64,000 nucleotides of DNA from Paracoccaceae bacterium (GCA_026419405.1 JANZZL010000121.1:1-64000), one strand, 5' to 3'. Shown: positions 44,026-53,275, counted from the first letter of the stretch. The notes: a model not told the origin generated them from the sequence alone. A program made the numbers and translations.

Positions 44026-44685
44026 ATGCCGTCGTCTGCCGATGCCGGCCCCCTGCCCCGCGGCCGTCCCGCCTTCGGACAGGACCCCCACCGGCTGCGC
44101 GAGGCGGGCGAGCGCAATCTCGAGGCGGCGATCGGCCGCGAGGTGCGCAGCCTGCGCCGTCAGCAGGGCATGACGGTCTCGGACCTCGCCGCCGCCGCGG
44201 GCCTCTCGGTGGGGATGCTGTCGAAGATCGAGAACGGCCAGACCTCGCCCTCGCTGACCACGCTGCAGGGGCTGAGCCATGCGCTCTCGGTGCCGGTCAC
44301 CGCCTTCTTCCGCAGCTACGAGGAGCGCCGCGCCGCCCAGCACGTGCGCGCGGGCGAGCATCTGGAGATCGAGCGGCGCGGCACGCGGGCGGGGCACCAG
44401 TATCACCTGCTGGGCCATCTCGGCGCCAACAGTTCGGGCGTGGTGGTGGAGCCCTACCTGATCACGCTCACGACCGAGAGCGACACCTTCCCCACCTTCC
44501 AGCACGAGGGGCTGGAACTCCTCTACATGCTCGAGGGCGAGGTCGATTACCGTCACGGCGACCGGATCTATTCCCTCAAGCCCGGCGACAGCCTGTTCTT
44601 CGACGCCGACGCCCCGCACGGGCCGGAAGTGCTGGTCCGCCTGCCGGCCCGCTACCTCTCGGTGATCGCCTATCCGCAGGGCTGA
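44026..44685 (+). CDS. XRE-family regulator with C-terminal cupin
   Basis: A 219 aa regulator: helix-turn-helix domain (about 38-95; MTVSDLAAAAGLSVGMLSKIENG) and a cupin sensor (about 145-212; HEGLELLYMLEGEVDYRHGD). Regulators of this build commonly control polyamine, amino acid or amine catabolism and bind a small ligand in the cupin. It lies between mgdABCD and mgsABC, so it probably governs the N-methylglutamate genes. TTTTCCCG occurs both upstream of it (44005-44012) and before mgsA (44705-44712), a possible binding word. Confidence 0.87.
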   Translation: MPSSADAGPLPRGRPAFGQDPHRLREAGERNLEAAIGREVRSLRRQQGMTVSDLAAAAGLSVGMLSKIENGQTSPSLTTLQGLSHALSVPVTAFFRSYEERRAAQHVRAGEHLEIERRGTRAGHQYHLLGHLGANSSGVVVEPYLITLTTESDTFPTFQHEGLELLYMLEGEVDYRHGDRIYSLKPGDSLFFDADAPHGPEVLVRLPARYLSVIAYPQG

Positions 44686-44737
44686 CCGGTCCTGCGGCTG
44701 ACCGGTTTTCCCGACAGGCAAAAAGGTTTCGCTGCGG

Positions 44738-44766
44738 TTGAAGGACGGCCGGCGCGGTGCTAGGCT
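44738..44766 (+). promoter_or_regulatory. Predicted promoter for mgsABC-gmaS
   Basis: TTGAAG (44738-44743) and TAGGCT (44761-44766) with a 17-base spacer, about 40 bases before mgsA. The same -10 word (TAGGCT followed by TCCGG) is found in the promoter of the ABC operon at 54237. Confidence 0.6.
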
Positions 44767-44805
44767 TCCGGCAGAACGGGCGGGGGCGAATCCGGGGGCG
44801 GATCC

Positions 44806-45702
44806 ATGTGCGGCATCGTCGGGCTGTTCCTGAAGGACCGGGCGCTGGAGCCGCAGCTGGGCGCGCTGCTGACCGACATGCTCGTCACCATGACCGACCG
44901 CGGACCCGACTCCGCCGGCATCGCCATCTACTCGGGCGCCGCCGACGGGCTGGGCAAGATCACCCTCCAGTCGCCGCAGCCGGGAGAGGACTTCCGCGAC
45001 CTCGACGCCGACCTGCACGCGGCGCTCGGGCAGCCCGTCGCCCTGCGGGTCAAGGACACGCATGCGGTGATCGAGCTGCCGCAGGACCAGATCGAGGCGG
45101 CGCGCTCCGCCCTCGCCCATCTGCGGCCCCGCGCGAAGGTGATGAGCGTGGGCGACTCGATCGAGATCTTCAAGGAGGTCGGCCTGCCGCGCGAGGTCGC
45201 GGCGCGCTTCGACCTCGCGCGCATGGGCGGCACGCACGGCGTCGGCCACACCCGCATGGCGACCGAGTCGGCGGTGACCACGCTGGGGGCGCATCCCTTC
45301 TCGACCGGCCCCGACCAGTGCCTGGTGCACAACGGCTCGCTGTCGAACCACAACAACGTGCGCCGCGAGCTGATCCGCGCCGGCATGCGCTTCGAGACCG
45401 AGAACGACACCGAAGTGGCCGCGGCCTTCCTCACCCACCGCCTGCAGCAGGGCGCCAGCCTCGGCGAGGCGCTGGAGGCCACGCTGAGCGAGCTTGACGG
45501 GTTCTTCACCTTCGTCGTCGGCACCCGCGACGGCTTCGGCGTGGTGCGCGACCCCATCGCCTGCAAGCCGGCGGTGATGGCCGAGACCGAAGCCTATGTC
45601 GCCTTCGGGTCGGAATACCGCGCGCTGGCCGGCCTGCCGGGGATCGAGGCCGCCCGCGTCTGGGAGCCGGAGCCGGCCACCGTCTACTTCTGGGAGCGCT
45701 GA
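44806..45702 (+). CDS. mgsA: N-methylglutamate synthase subunit A (class II amidotransferase)
   Basis: A 298 aa Ntn-type amidotransferase with Cys2 as nucleophile (MCGIVGLF), GHTRMATESAVT and HNGSLSNHNN. It releases methylamine from gamma-glutamylmethylamide for transfer to 2-oxoglutarate within MgsABC. It is five bases upstream of mgsB. Compared with the paralogue at 27356 it is 13 aa shorter and shares the same motif order. Confidence 0.9.
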   Translation: MCGIVGLFLKDRALEPQLGALLTDMLVTMTDRGPDSAGIAIYSGAADGLGKITLQSPQPGEDFRDLDADLHAALGQPVALRVKDTHAVIELPQDQIEAARSALAHLRPRAKVMSVGDSIEIFKEVGLPREVAARFDLARMGGTHGVGHTRMATESAVTTLGAHPFSTGPDQCLVHNGSLSNHNNVRRELIRAGMRFETENDTEVAAAFLTHRLQQGASLGEALEATLSELDGFFTFVVGTRDGFGVVRDPIACKPAVMAETEAYVAFGSEYRALAGLPGIEAARVWEPEPATVYFWER

Positions 45703-45707
45703 GCGGC

Positions 45708-46397
45708 ATGCAGAGCTACGACCTCGCCGAAGGCAGCCTGCGGGCGCTCAACCAGGCCCTGCACGACCTCAAGGGCCTGACCAACATGACCGACTGGGAG
45801 GTTCTGAACCCCCGCGGGGCGCATGCCATCGCGGCGGGGCTCGACGCGCCGGTCACGGTGCATGTCCGCGGCTCGACCGGCTACTACTGCGCGGGCATGA
45901 ACAAGCAGGCCACCGTGCACATCCACGGCTCGGCCGGGCCGGGCGTGGCCGAGAACATGATGTCGGGCACGGTGATCGTGGAGGGCGATGCCAGCCAGTA
46001 TGCCGGCGCCACCGGGCGGGGCGGGCTGCTGGTGATCAAGGGCAACGCCTCGAGCCGCTGCGGGATCTCGATGAAGGGCATCGACATCGTGGTGCACGGC
46101 AACATCGGCCACATGTCGGCCTTCATGGCGCAGTCGGGCAACCTCGTGGTGCTGGGCGATGCCGGCGAGGCCTTGGGCGACAGCCTCTACGAGGCGCGCA
46201 TCTTCGTGCGCGGCAGCGTGAAGTCGCTGGGGGCAGACTGCATCGAGAAGGAGATGCGGCCCGAGCATCTGGCGCTGCTCGAGGAGCTCCTGCGCCGCGG
46301 CCTCGCCGACCACAAGGCGCGGCCCGAGGAGTTCCGCCGCTACGGCTCGGCCCGCCGGCTCTACAACTTCTCGATCGACAACGCATCCTCGTACTGA
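45708..46397 (+). CDS. mgsB: N-methylglutamate synthase subunit B (GXGXG domain)
   Basis: A 229 aa beta-helix protein equal to the GXGXG domain of glutamate synthase; repeats include GSAGPGVAENMMSG, GNASSRCGISMKG and GDAGEALGDSLYEA. It links MgsA to MgsC. ATG 45708 lies five bases after the mgsA stop, and mgsC follows after ten bases. Confidence 0.9.
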   Translation: MQSYDLAEGSLRALNQALHDLKGLTNMTDWEVLNPRGAHAIAAGLDAPVTVHVRGSTGYYCAGMNKQATVHIHGSAGPGVAENMMSGTVIVEGDASQYAGATGRGGLLVIKGNASSRCGISMKGIDIVVHGNIGHMSAFMAQSGNLVVLGDAGEALGDSLYEARIFVRGSVKSLGADCIEKEMRPEHLALLEELLRRGLADHKARPEEFRRYGSARRLYNFSIDNASSY

Positions 46398-46407
46398 CGG
46401 CAGGCAG

Positions 46408-47739
46408 ATGACCGACTTCCCGCGCACGCCGCCCCGCTTCTCGGCCACCTTCACCCCGGCGGTGAACGCCGAGATCCGCCGCGCCGCGGCCTCGGGCATC
46501 TACGACATCCGCGGCGGCGGCGCCAAGCGGCCCCTGCCGCATTTCGACGACCTTTTGTTCCTCGGCGCCTCGATCAGCCGCTACCCTCTGGAGGGCTACC
46601 GCGAGAAATGCGCCACCGATGTCTGGCTGGGCACCCGCTTCGCGAAGAAGCCGATCCACATCGAGATTCCGATCACCATCGCGGGCATGAGCTTCGGCGC
46701 GCTCTCGGGCCCGGCCAAGGAGGCGCTGGGCCGCGGCGCGACGGCCGCGGGCACCTCGACCACCACCGGCGACGGCGGCATGACGGAGGAGGAGCGCGGC
46801 CATTCGCGCCTCCTCGTCTATCAGGTGCTGCCCAGCCGCTACGGCATGAACCCCGACGACCTGCGCCGTGCGGATGCCATCGAGATCGTCGTCGGCCAGG
46901 GCGCCAAGCCGGGCGGCGGGGGCATGCTGCTCGGCCAGAAGATCTCCGACCGCGTGGCCGAGATGCGCAACCTGCCCAAGGGGATCGACCAGCGCTCGGC
47001 CTGCCGGCATCCGGACTGGACCGGGCCGGACGACCTCGAGATCAAGATCCTCGAGCTGCGCGAGATCACCGACTGGGAGAAGCCGGTCTACGTCAAGGTC
47101 GGCGGCGCGCGGCCCTACTACGACACGGCGCTGAGCGTGAAGGCGGGGGCCGACGTGGTGGTGCTCGATGGCATGCAGGGGGGCACCGCGGCGACCCAGG
47201 AAGTCTTCATCGAGCACGTCGGCCAGCCGACGCTGGCCTGCATCCCCCAGGCGGTGCAGGCGCTGCGCGACCTCGGCATGCACCGCAAGGTGCAGCTGAT
47301 CGTCTCGGGGGGCATCCGCTCGGGCGCCGACGTGGCCAAGGCGCTGGCGCTGGGGGCGGATGCGGTGGCGATCGGCACCGCGGCGCTGGTCGCGATCGGC
47401 GACAACGACCCGCGCTGGGAAGAGGAATACCGCAGGCTCGGAACGACCGCGGATGCCTACGACGACTGGCACGAGGGGCGCGACCCCGCCGGCATCACCA
47501 CGCAGGATCCCGAACTGGCCGCGCGGCTCGACCCGGTCCTGGCCGGGCGGCGGCTGGCCAACTTCCTCAAGGTGATGACGCTCGAGGCGCAGACCATCGC
47601 GCGGGCCTGCGGCAAGAGCCACCTGCACAATCTGGAGCCCGAGGACCTGGTGGCGCTGACGGTCGAGGCCGCGGCGATGGCCCGCGTGCCGCTGGCCGGC
47701 ACCGACTGGATCCCCGGGCGGGGCAGCGGGGGATACTGA
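46408..47739 (+). CDS. mgsC: N-methylglutamate synthase subunit C (FMN-binding synthase)
   Basis: A 443 aa FMN-dependent synthase subunit: GMSFGALSGPAKEALGRGA, DGMQGGTAATQE and GGIRSGADVAKALALGADAVAIG. It couples the released methylamine to 2-oxoglutarate to give N-methylglutamate. The loop that carries the 3Fe-4S cysteines in glutamate synthase and in the paralogue at 25076 reads EGRDPAGITTQDPEL without cysteines, so this enzyme probably lacks that cluster. It is followed by gmaS after 54 bases. Confidence 0.91.
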   Translation: MTDFPRTPPRFSATFTPAVNAEIRRAAASGIYDIRGGGAKRPLPHFDDLLFLGASISRYPLEGYREKCATDVWLGTRFAKKPIHIEIPITIAGMSFGALSGPAKEALGRGATAAGTSTTTGDGGMTEEERGHSRLLVYQVLPSRYGMNPDDLRRADAIEIVVGQGAKPGGGGMLLGQKISDRVAEMRNLPKGIDQRSACRHPDWTGPDDLEIKILELREITDWEKPVYVKVGGARPYYDTALSVKAGADVVVLDGMQGGTAATQEVFIEHVGQPTLACIPQAVQALRDLGMHRKVQLIVSGGIRSGADVAKALALGADAVAIGTAALVAIGDNDPRWEEEYRRLGTTADAYDDWHEGRDPAGITTQDPELAARLDPVLAGRRLANFLKVMTLEAQTIARACGKSHLHNLEPEDLVALTVEAAAMARVPLAGTDWIPGRGSGGY

Positions 47740-47793
47740 CGACAACGGTCGCCCCCGCGGCCGGGGCGGCAGCGACAGGGGGGAGTGACGACG

Positions 47794-49101
47794 ATGGCGA
47801 AGGACCTTGCCAAATGGGCCAAGGGTGCGGGGGTCAGGTACTTCATGATCTCCTACACCGACCTCTTCGGCGCGCAGCGGGCCAAGCTCGTGCCGACGCA
47901 GGCGATCGGCGACATGGCGGCAGAGGGCGCGGGCTTCGCCGGCTTCGCCACCTGGCTCGACATGACGCCGGCGCATCCCGACGTGATGGCGGTGCCTGAC
48001 CCGTCGAGCGTCATCCAGCTGCCCTGGAAGAAGGAGGTCGCCTGGGTCGCCGCCCGTCCGACCATGGAGGGCGCCCTGGTCGCCCAGGCGCCGCGCAATG
48101 TGCTCGAGCACGTCATCGCCGAGGCCGCGAAGGACGGCCTGCGCGTGCGCACCGGGGTCGAGGCGGAATTCTTCCTGCTCTCGGCCGACGGCTCGGAGAT
48201 CTCCGACCGCCACGACACCGCCGAGAAGCCCTGCTACGACCAGCAGGCGGTGATGCGCCGCTACGACGTGATCTCCGAGATCTGCGACCACATGCTGGAG
48301 CTCGGCTGGGGCCCCTACCAGAACGACCACGAGGACGCCAACGGCCAGTTCGAGATGAACTGGGCCTTCGACGACGTGCTGGTCACCGCCGACCGCCATT
48401 CCTTCTTCAAGTTCATGGTCAAGTCCGTGGCCGAGAAGCACGGGCTGCGCGCCACCTTCATGCCCAAGCCCTTCAAGGGGCTGACGGGGTCGGGGGCACA
48501 TGTGCACATCTCGGTCTGGTCGGCCGACGGCAAGACCAACGCCTTCGCCGACCCCGAGGCGGAGCTGGGCCTCTCGGCCGAGGGCCGGCACTTCCTGGGC
48601 GGAATCATGCGCCATGCCCCGGCGCTCGCGGCCATCACCAACCCCACGGTCAACAGCTACAAGCGCATCAACGCCCCCCGCACCGTCTCGGGCGCGACCT
48701 GGGCGCCCAACACCGTGACCTGGAGCGGCAACAACCGCACCCACATGGTGCGGGTGCCGGGGCCGGGGCGCTTCGAGCTGCGCCTGCCCGACGGCGCCGC
48801 CAACCCCTACCTGATGCAGGCGGCGATCGTCGCCGCCGGGCTCGACGGGCTGCGCACCAAGGCCGATCCCGGCCGGCGGCACGACATCGACATGTATGCC
48901 GAGGGCTGGAAGGTGAAGGGTGCCCCGCGCCTGCCGCTGAACCTGCTCGACGCGCTGCGCGAGTTCGACCGCGACCGCACGCTGAAGGCGATGCTCGGGG
49001 CCGAGTTCTCGGCCGCCTACCTCAAGCTCAAGCATCAGGAATGGGACAGCTTCTGCGCCCATTTCTCGCGCTGGGAGACCGAGCACACGCTCGACATCTG
49101 A
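47794..49101 (+). CDS. gmaS: Gamma-glutamylmethylamide synthetase GmaS
   Basis: A 435 aa glutamine synthetase-like ligase that joins methylamine to glutamate with ATP, the entry step of the N-methylglutamate pathway. Motifs: GVEAEFFLL, NDHEDANGQFEMNW, FMPKPFKGLTGSGAHVH and PGRFELRLPDG. ATG 47794 is preferred (GGGAG eight bases upstream, normal length) over GTG 47785. It is the last gene of the mgs operon and is followed by a hairpin shared with a convergent gene. Confidence 0.93.
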   Translation: MAKDLAKWAKGAGVRYFMISYTDLFGAQRAKLVPTQAIGDMAAEGAGFAGFATWLDMTPAHPDVMAVPDPSSVIQLPWKKEVAWVAARPTMEGALVAQAPRNVLEHVIAEAAKDGLRVRTGVEAEFFLLSADGSEISDRHDTAEKPCYDQQAVMRRYDVISEICDHMLELGWGPYQNDHEDANGQFEMNWAFDDVLVTADRHSFFKFMVKSVAEKHGLRATFMPKPFKGLTGSGAHVHISVWSADGKTNAFADPEAELGLSAEGRHFLGGIMRHAPALAAITNPTVNSYKRINAPRTVSGATWAPNTVTWSGNNRTHMVRVPGPGRFELRLPDGAANPYLMQAAIVAAGLDGLRTKADPGRRHDIDMYAEGWKVKGAPRLPLNLLDALREFDRDRTLKAMLGAEFSAAYLKLKHQEWDSFCAHFSRWETEHTLDI

Positions 49102-49118
49102 CCGCCGGCAGCGGCAGC

Positions 49119-49141
49119 CGGCCCCGCGTCCGGCGGGGCCG
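49119..49141. terminator. Hairpin between convergent gmaS and FAD-oxidase genes
   Basis: CGGCCCCGC (49119-49127) pairs with GCGGGGCCG (49133-49141) around a 5-base loop, 17 bases after the gmaS stop. In this 89-base convergent gap it could end transcription from both sides. No T-run is present. Confidence 0.5.
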
Positions 49142-49190
49142 ACCCCGCGGGCCGGCCGGGGCGCACGAAGGACGCCGCCGGGCGGCGCGC

Positions 49191-50561
49191 TCAGCCGGCG
49201 GCCCGCGGCAGGACCTTGCCGGGGTTGAGCAGGCCCAGGGGGTCGAGGGCCGCCTTGAGCGCCCGCATCGCGGCGATCTCGCCGGGGCTGCGGCTGTGGC
49301 CCAGCCAGTCGCGCTTGAGCAGGCCGATGCCGTGCTCGGCCGAGATCGAGCCGCCGAGGTCGCGCACCAGGTCGTAGGCGATGCGTTCGACCGCATGAAC
49401 CGCGTCCGGCCCGCCGCCGGGGATGGCGGCGGCCACGTGCAGGTTGCCGTCGCCCACATGGCCGTAGAAGGAGACATGCGCCCCGGGATGAAGGCCGCGG
49501 ACGCCGGCGGCGCAGGCCTCGGCAAAGGCCGCCATGCGTCCGGGCGCGAGCGCGACATCGAGGTTGACGAGGCCCGGCAGGGCATCGTCCATCGCCAGGC
49601 CCTCGCGCAGCTCCCAGAACCCGCGGGCCTCGGCCGTGGATCGCGCGACCAGCGCATCGAGGAGAATTCCCCTCTCGTGCGCATCGCCGAGCAGCTCCGC
49701 AAGACCCGGTCCTTCCGTCTCGATCAGCACGGCGAAGGGCGGCGGATCGGGAAAGGGCCGGCGGCCGAGCAGCTCCTGGTTGAGGGCGAGATAGTCGCGC
49801 CACATCACCTCGTAGGCCGCGACCGTCGCGCGCCGCCGCGCCTCTCCCAGCAGCGCGAGGACCGCCTCGAAGGACGCCAGCGCGCAGAGCGCGGTATCGC
49901 CCGGCGGCGGCAGCGGCCGCAGGCGGATGACCGCGCGGGTGATCACGGCCAGCGTGCCCTCCGAGCCGCAGATCAGATGCCGCAGGTCGTAGCCGGTGTT
50001 GTCCTTCACCGTCCGCGACAGATGCGACAGCACCCGGCCGTCGGCCAGCACCGCCTCGAGCCCCAGCAGGTTGTCGCGCATCGTCCCGTGGCGGATGACG
50101 CGCAGCCCGCCGGCATTTGTGGCGACGAGACCGCCCACCTGGGCCGAGCCGCGCGCGCCCAGATCGACCGGCAGCAGGAACCCCGCCGCGCGCGCCTCCT
50201 CCTGGGCCACGGCAAGCACCGTGCCGGCCCGCACCACCATGGCGCCGGCGTCGGCGTCGATCTCCTCCACCCCCGCGAGGCGGGCGAGCGACAGCGCGAC
50301 CTCGTTCCCGCACGGGTTCGCCCCGCCCGCAAGACCCGTCATGCCGCCCTGCACCACCACCGGCTGGCGGTGCCGGTGGCAGAGCGCGAGCGCCGCCGCC
50401 ACCTCCTCGGTGGAGGCCGGGCGCAGGAGCGCCGGGGGAAGGTGGCGGCCGGTGCGGCTCCAGTCGCTGCGCGCCGCTTCGGGCACCTCGGGCCCGAACA
50501 GCGCCCCCCGCGGGCCGAGCCGCGCCACGAGGCCCTCGGCCAGCGCCGGGGCGAGGCTCAT
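49191..50561 (-). CDS. FAD-linked oxidase (GlcD/D-2-hydroxyacid dehydrogenase type)
   Basis: A 456 aa flavoprotein with a PCMH-type FAD domain (about 45-225; QGGMTGLAGGANP and GARGSAQVGGLVATNAGG) and the GlcD-type C-terminal domain, including HVGDGNLH and SAEHGIGLLKRDWLG. It oxidises a D-2-hydroxy acid such as D-lactate, D-2-hydroxyglutarate or a longer analogue. It is the last of three minus-strand genes and overlaps the upstream gene by four bases, so it probably acts on a product of the same pathway. Exact substrate unknown. Confidence 0.88.
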   Translation of the reverse strand: MSLAPALAEGLVARLGPRGALFGPEVPEAARSDWSRTGRHLPPALLRPASTEEVAAALALCHRHRQPVVVQGGMTGLAGGANPCGNEVALSLARLAGVEEIDADAGAMVVRAGTVLAVAQEEARAAGFLLPVDLGARGSAQVGGLVATNAGGLRVIRHGTMRDNLLGLEAVLADGRVLSHLSRTVKDNTGYDLRHLICGSEGTLAVITRAVIRLRPLPPPGDTALCALASFEAVLALLGEARRRATVAAYEVMWRDYLALNQELLGRRPFPDPPPFAVLIETEGPGLAELLGDAHERGILLDALVARSTAEARGFWELREGLAMDDALPGLVNLDVALAPGRMAAFAEACAAGVRGLHPGAHVSFYGHVGDGNLHVAAAIPGGGPDAVHAVERIAYDLVRDLGGSISAEHGIGLLKRDWLGHSRSPGEIAAMRALKAALDPLGLLNPGKVLPRAAG

Positions 50562-51481
50562 GGCGCGCGGCGCAGCGCCTGGGCCATGCAGTGGATGCCG
50601 CCGCCCGTCTTCGAGATCTCCGACATGTCGATCGCGGCCACCTCGAAGCCGCGGGCGCGCAGCTGCCCGATCAGCGCCTGCGACGAGGCGGGGGCGATCA
50701 CCCGGTCCGCCCCCAGCGACATGAAGTTGCAGCCCAGCGCCATGGTGTCCTGGAAGGGCACGTCGATGATCTCGTGCCCCTTGCCCTTCAGCCAGTCCAC
50801 CAGCGCCGGTTCGGTGCAGGCCAGGCACACCGCCGTGAGCTTGGGCGCGATCGGCACGACCATCAGGTCGATGTGGACATAGTATTCGTCGATGAAGGCA
50901 AGGCGCACCTCCCAGCCCTCGGCCTCGAACCAGGCGGCGACCTGGCGGGCGCCCTCCTCCTGGGTGCGCGCGCCGCCGCAGCCGATCAGCACGCATCCCT
51001 CCTCGATCACGTTGAAGTCGCCGCCCTCGAAGGTGCCCGCCGTCACCATGTCGTAGATCGGGATGCCGAGCCGCTCGTAGGTGCGGATCGCCGCGTAGTT
51101 CTCGCCCCGCCGCCACCACTGGGCCATGGCGGTGATGATCGCGCCGTAGGGGGTCATCACGCTGGAGTCGCGGGCGTAGACCTGCATCGGCAGTTCCGGC
51201 GAGGGTTCGTGCAGGTGCACCTTCACGCCGAAGTGCTCGTAGGCCGCCACGAGTTCGGCATGCTGGGCCTGGGCCACCTGGATGTTGCAGGGGTTCTCGC
51301 GCAGGTGCCTCCGCGAGAGCGACGAGGTCGCCAGATGCCGCAGGTGGGCCGGGCTTCCCAGCAGCACGTCGGTCAGGCGGTCGGTCTCGTTGCGGAAGCC
51401 CCACCACGTCAGGGCCGGCGTCCCGCCGCCTGCGCGGCGGCGCCGGAGGGAGAAGGCCTCGGTCGCGGTCTGGACATTCAT
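50558..51481 (-). CDS. DDAH/arginine deiminase-family hydrolase
   Basis: A 307 aa enzyme of the guanidino-modifying superfamily. Conserved residues are all visible: Glu152 and Asp155 in FEGGDFN, His203 in YVHIDLM and nucleophile Cys298 in GGGIHCMAQAL. Members hydrolyse dimethylarginine (giving citrulline plus dimethylamine), arginine or agmatine, or transfer amidino groups. RBS GAGGAG lies seven bases before ATG 51481. It sits between an M20 amidohydrolase and an FAD oxidase and close to gmaS, so release of methylamines from methylarginine is attractive but unproven. Confidence 0.85.
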   Translation of the reverse strand: MNVQTATEAFSLRRRRAGGGTPALTWWGFRNETDRLTDVLLGSPAHLRHLATSSLSRRHLRENPCNIQVAQAQHAELVAAYEHFGVKVHLHEPSPELPMQVYARDSSVMTPYGAIITAMAQWWRRGENYAAIRTYERLGIPIYDMVTAGTFEGGDFNVIEEGCVLIGCGGARTQEEGARQVAAWFEAEGWEVRLAFIDEYYVHIDLMVVPIAPKLTAVCLACTEPALVDWLKGKGHEIIDVPFQDTMALGCNFMSLGADRVIAPASSQALIGQLRARGFEVAAIDMSEISKTGGGIHCMAQALRRAP

Positions 51482-51498
51482 GGGTTCGCTCCTCTGGT

Positions 51499-53091
51499 TC
51501 AGGCGCCGGGCAGACCGGCGGGGATCCACCAGTCCCGCCCGCGCGGCGTGCGCACGTATTCGGGCCAGCGGAAACGGATCGGCGGGGGGTAGTCGCAGAG
51601 CGGCGGGATCCAGGCCGTGCCGCCCACGCCGCCGCCGGTGCGCGCACGGAACTCGGCCCAGGCGGCCGCGCGCGCCGCCTCGTCCTCCAGAAGGCGGACC
51701 GCCGACAGCGCCAGGACCTCGGCCGCGCGTTCCAGCATCGGGTCGATGGTCACCGGCATGCCGCCGAGCGCGTTCATCACCCAGGGCGGATAGGCGAAGC
51801 CGGGCGGCGAGCGGAGCGCGGGACGCGCGATGTAGAAGCGGGCCGTCGGGGCATGCCAGCACATCTCGGTATAGTCGTCCGAGGTGGCGTGGGCCTGGCT
51901 CGGCGGCAGGTCGCGGCGCAGGATCGCCTCGGCCTCCTCGGGGGCGATCAGCCGCTCGAGCTCGGGCAGGAAGGGTTCGGCCATGGGCTCGAGGCCGAGC
52001 TCGGCCTGGATCGCGCGGGCGGCCGCCTTCGCCGCCTCGCCCCAGGCGGGCGGGCCCGCCGCCTGCATCGACTCCCACACGAGGCGCGCCATGGCATGGT
52101 TGGCCAGGCCGGGGCGCGACTTCGACACCCAGTGCCTTTCCCAGCGGCAGCCCGTCATCGCCGCGGCGGCGGCCGCATTGCGGTCGAGCGCCTCCGCCAC
52201 CGCGCCGGCCATCTCGAGCGTGGGGGTGCGCACCATGTACTGCACCTCGGCCAGGCCCGCGGGCAGGTTGTCGGCGGTGGCCTGACCGGCGGTCAGGATC
52301 GCCTCCGAGATCGACCAGCCCCCCTGATGCGGCAGCATCGAGTCGCGCAGGGCCTTCGAGGCTGCATACATCAGGAACAGGGCATCGGTCGCCCCCGGCG
52401 CGCGCACCGCGCTGTGCGCCTGGGGGATCGGCGCGCCATCGCCCCGGCCCCAGTCCTGCGGCGCATCGCAGAGGAAGCGGTAGACCATCGCCCAGGCGGC
52501 ACCGCAATGGGTGTCCCAGCGGACGGTGTTGCAGAGCGGCGCCATGTAGAAGGGGTGGAAGGAGAGGAAGGCATCCACCCCGTCGTAGACCCCGGCGGCG
52601 GCGTGGATCGGCTTGGAGCCGCGCACCTTCTCGGCCGGCTCGCCGGTGAAGCGCAGACCGCCGCGGATGCCGTGGCGCTCCATGGCGACCCGGGTCGCGA
52701 GCAGCCCGCCCAGCGCGGCGATGCCGAGCGCGGAATGCGGATCGGTATGGCCGCCGGCCTGGAAGCCGAGCCCGGCGCGGGGCTCGCGCCGGGTGCTGGC
52801 GGCCTGGCAGTTGCCGGGGATGCCGTCGTATTCGGCATACATCCCGATCACCGGCCCCGGCCCGTTCGACCATTCCGCGCGGAAGGCGGTGGGCATGCCG
52901 GCCGACCCCGCCTCGACCTCGAAGCCCTCGGCCCGGAGCCGCTCGACATACCAGGCGGCCGAGTCGTATTCGCGCCAGGCCGTCTCGCCGAAGTCGAAGA
53001 TCGTCGCGCACCAGGCGCTGAGCTCGGCCCGCCGCGCCGCCACCGCCGCGCGCGCCGTCCGCTGTGCGGGCGAGAGCCTCCAGGCAGCCAT
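51499..53091 (-). CDS. M20-family amidohydrolase (AbgB-like)
   Basis: A 530 aa zinc-type amidohydrolase similar to p-aminobenzoyl-glutamate hydrolase subunit B and related enzymes. AEYDGIPG (about 88-95), GGHTDPHSALG, TGEPAEKVRGSKP and the late HATSDDYTEM are present. It is longer than most M20 enzymes and the usual ACGHN metal motif is replaced by AGGHTDPH, about 20 aa later than expected, so an insertion lies before it. ATG 53091 is chosen over TTG 53103. It leads the three-gene operon divergent from lysR. Confidence 0.85.
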   Translation of the reverse strand: MAAWRLSPAQRTARAAVAARRAELSAWCATIFDFGETAWREYDSAAWYVERLRAEGFEVEAGSAGMPTAFRAEWSNGPGPVIGMYAEYDGIPGNCQAASTRREPRAGLGFQAGGHTDPHSALGIAALGGLLATRVAMERHGIRGGLRFTGEPAEKVRGSKPIHAAAGVYDGVDAFLSFHPFYMAPLCNTVRWDTHCGAAWAMVYRFLCDAPQDWGRGDGAPIPQAHSAVRAPGATDALFLMYAASKALRDSMLPHQGGWSISEAILTAGQATADNLPAGLAEVQYMVRTPTLEMAGAVAEALDRNAAAAAAMTGCRWERHWVSKSRPGLANHAMARLVWESMQAAGPPAWGEAAKAAARAIQAELGLEPMAEPFLPELERLIAPEEAEAILRRDLPPSQAHATSDDYTEMCWHAPTARFYIARPALRSPPGFAYPPWVMNALGGMPVTIDPMLERAAEVLALSAVRLLEDEAARAAAWAEFRARTGGGVGGTAWIPPLCDYPPPIRFRWPEYVRTPRGRDWWIPAGLPGA

Positions 53092-53195
53092 CCGAGCCCC
53101 CAAGGTCGCGTCACCGCCCCCCGCGCGACGCGCGGAGGGCCTGCCCCAGAACTAAAGGGCGGCGGGGCCAGGGCGAAGTGAAACCTTTTCCCGCC

Positions 53196-53218
53196 ATCGG
53201 CAAACGGCATTCGCCGAT
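53196..53218. promoter_or_regulatory. Candidate LysR operator, site 1
   Basis: A 23-base imperfect palindrome with outer arms ATCGGC (53196-53201) and GCCGAT (53213-53218) and the core AAACGGCATT. It matches site 2 (54172-54194) at 19 of 23 positions. It is centred about 63 bases before the predicted start of the M20 operon (possible -10 ACTAAA at 53151-53156 on the plus strand, TTTAGT on the minus) and 58 bases before the lysR ATG. Confidence 0.65.
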
Positions 53219-53275
53219 CTCTGGCGCGGGCGCGATCGCCCGCCTATGCTCGCCGCCGCTTCCCGGAGCGGGGTC

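Noticed and set aside
53246-53275. LysR start at ATG 53246
   Set aside because: The ATG lies in a likely -10 element (TATGCT), and the LysR family start motif begins at ATG 53276 with a GGAG leader.
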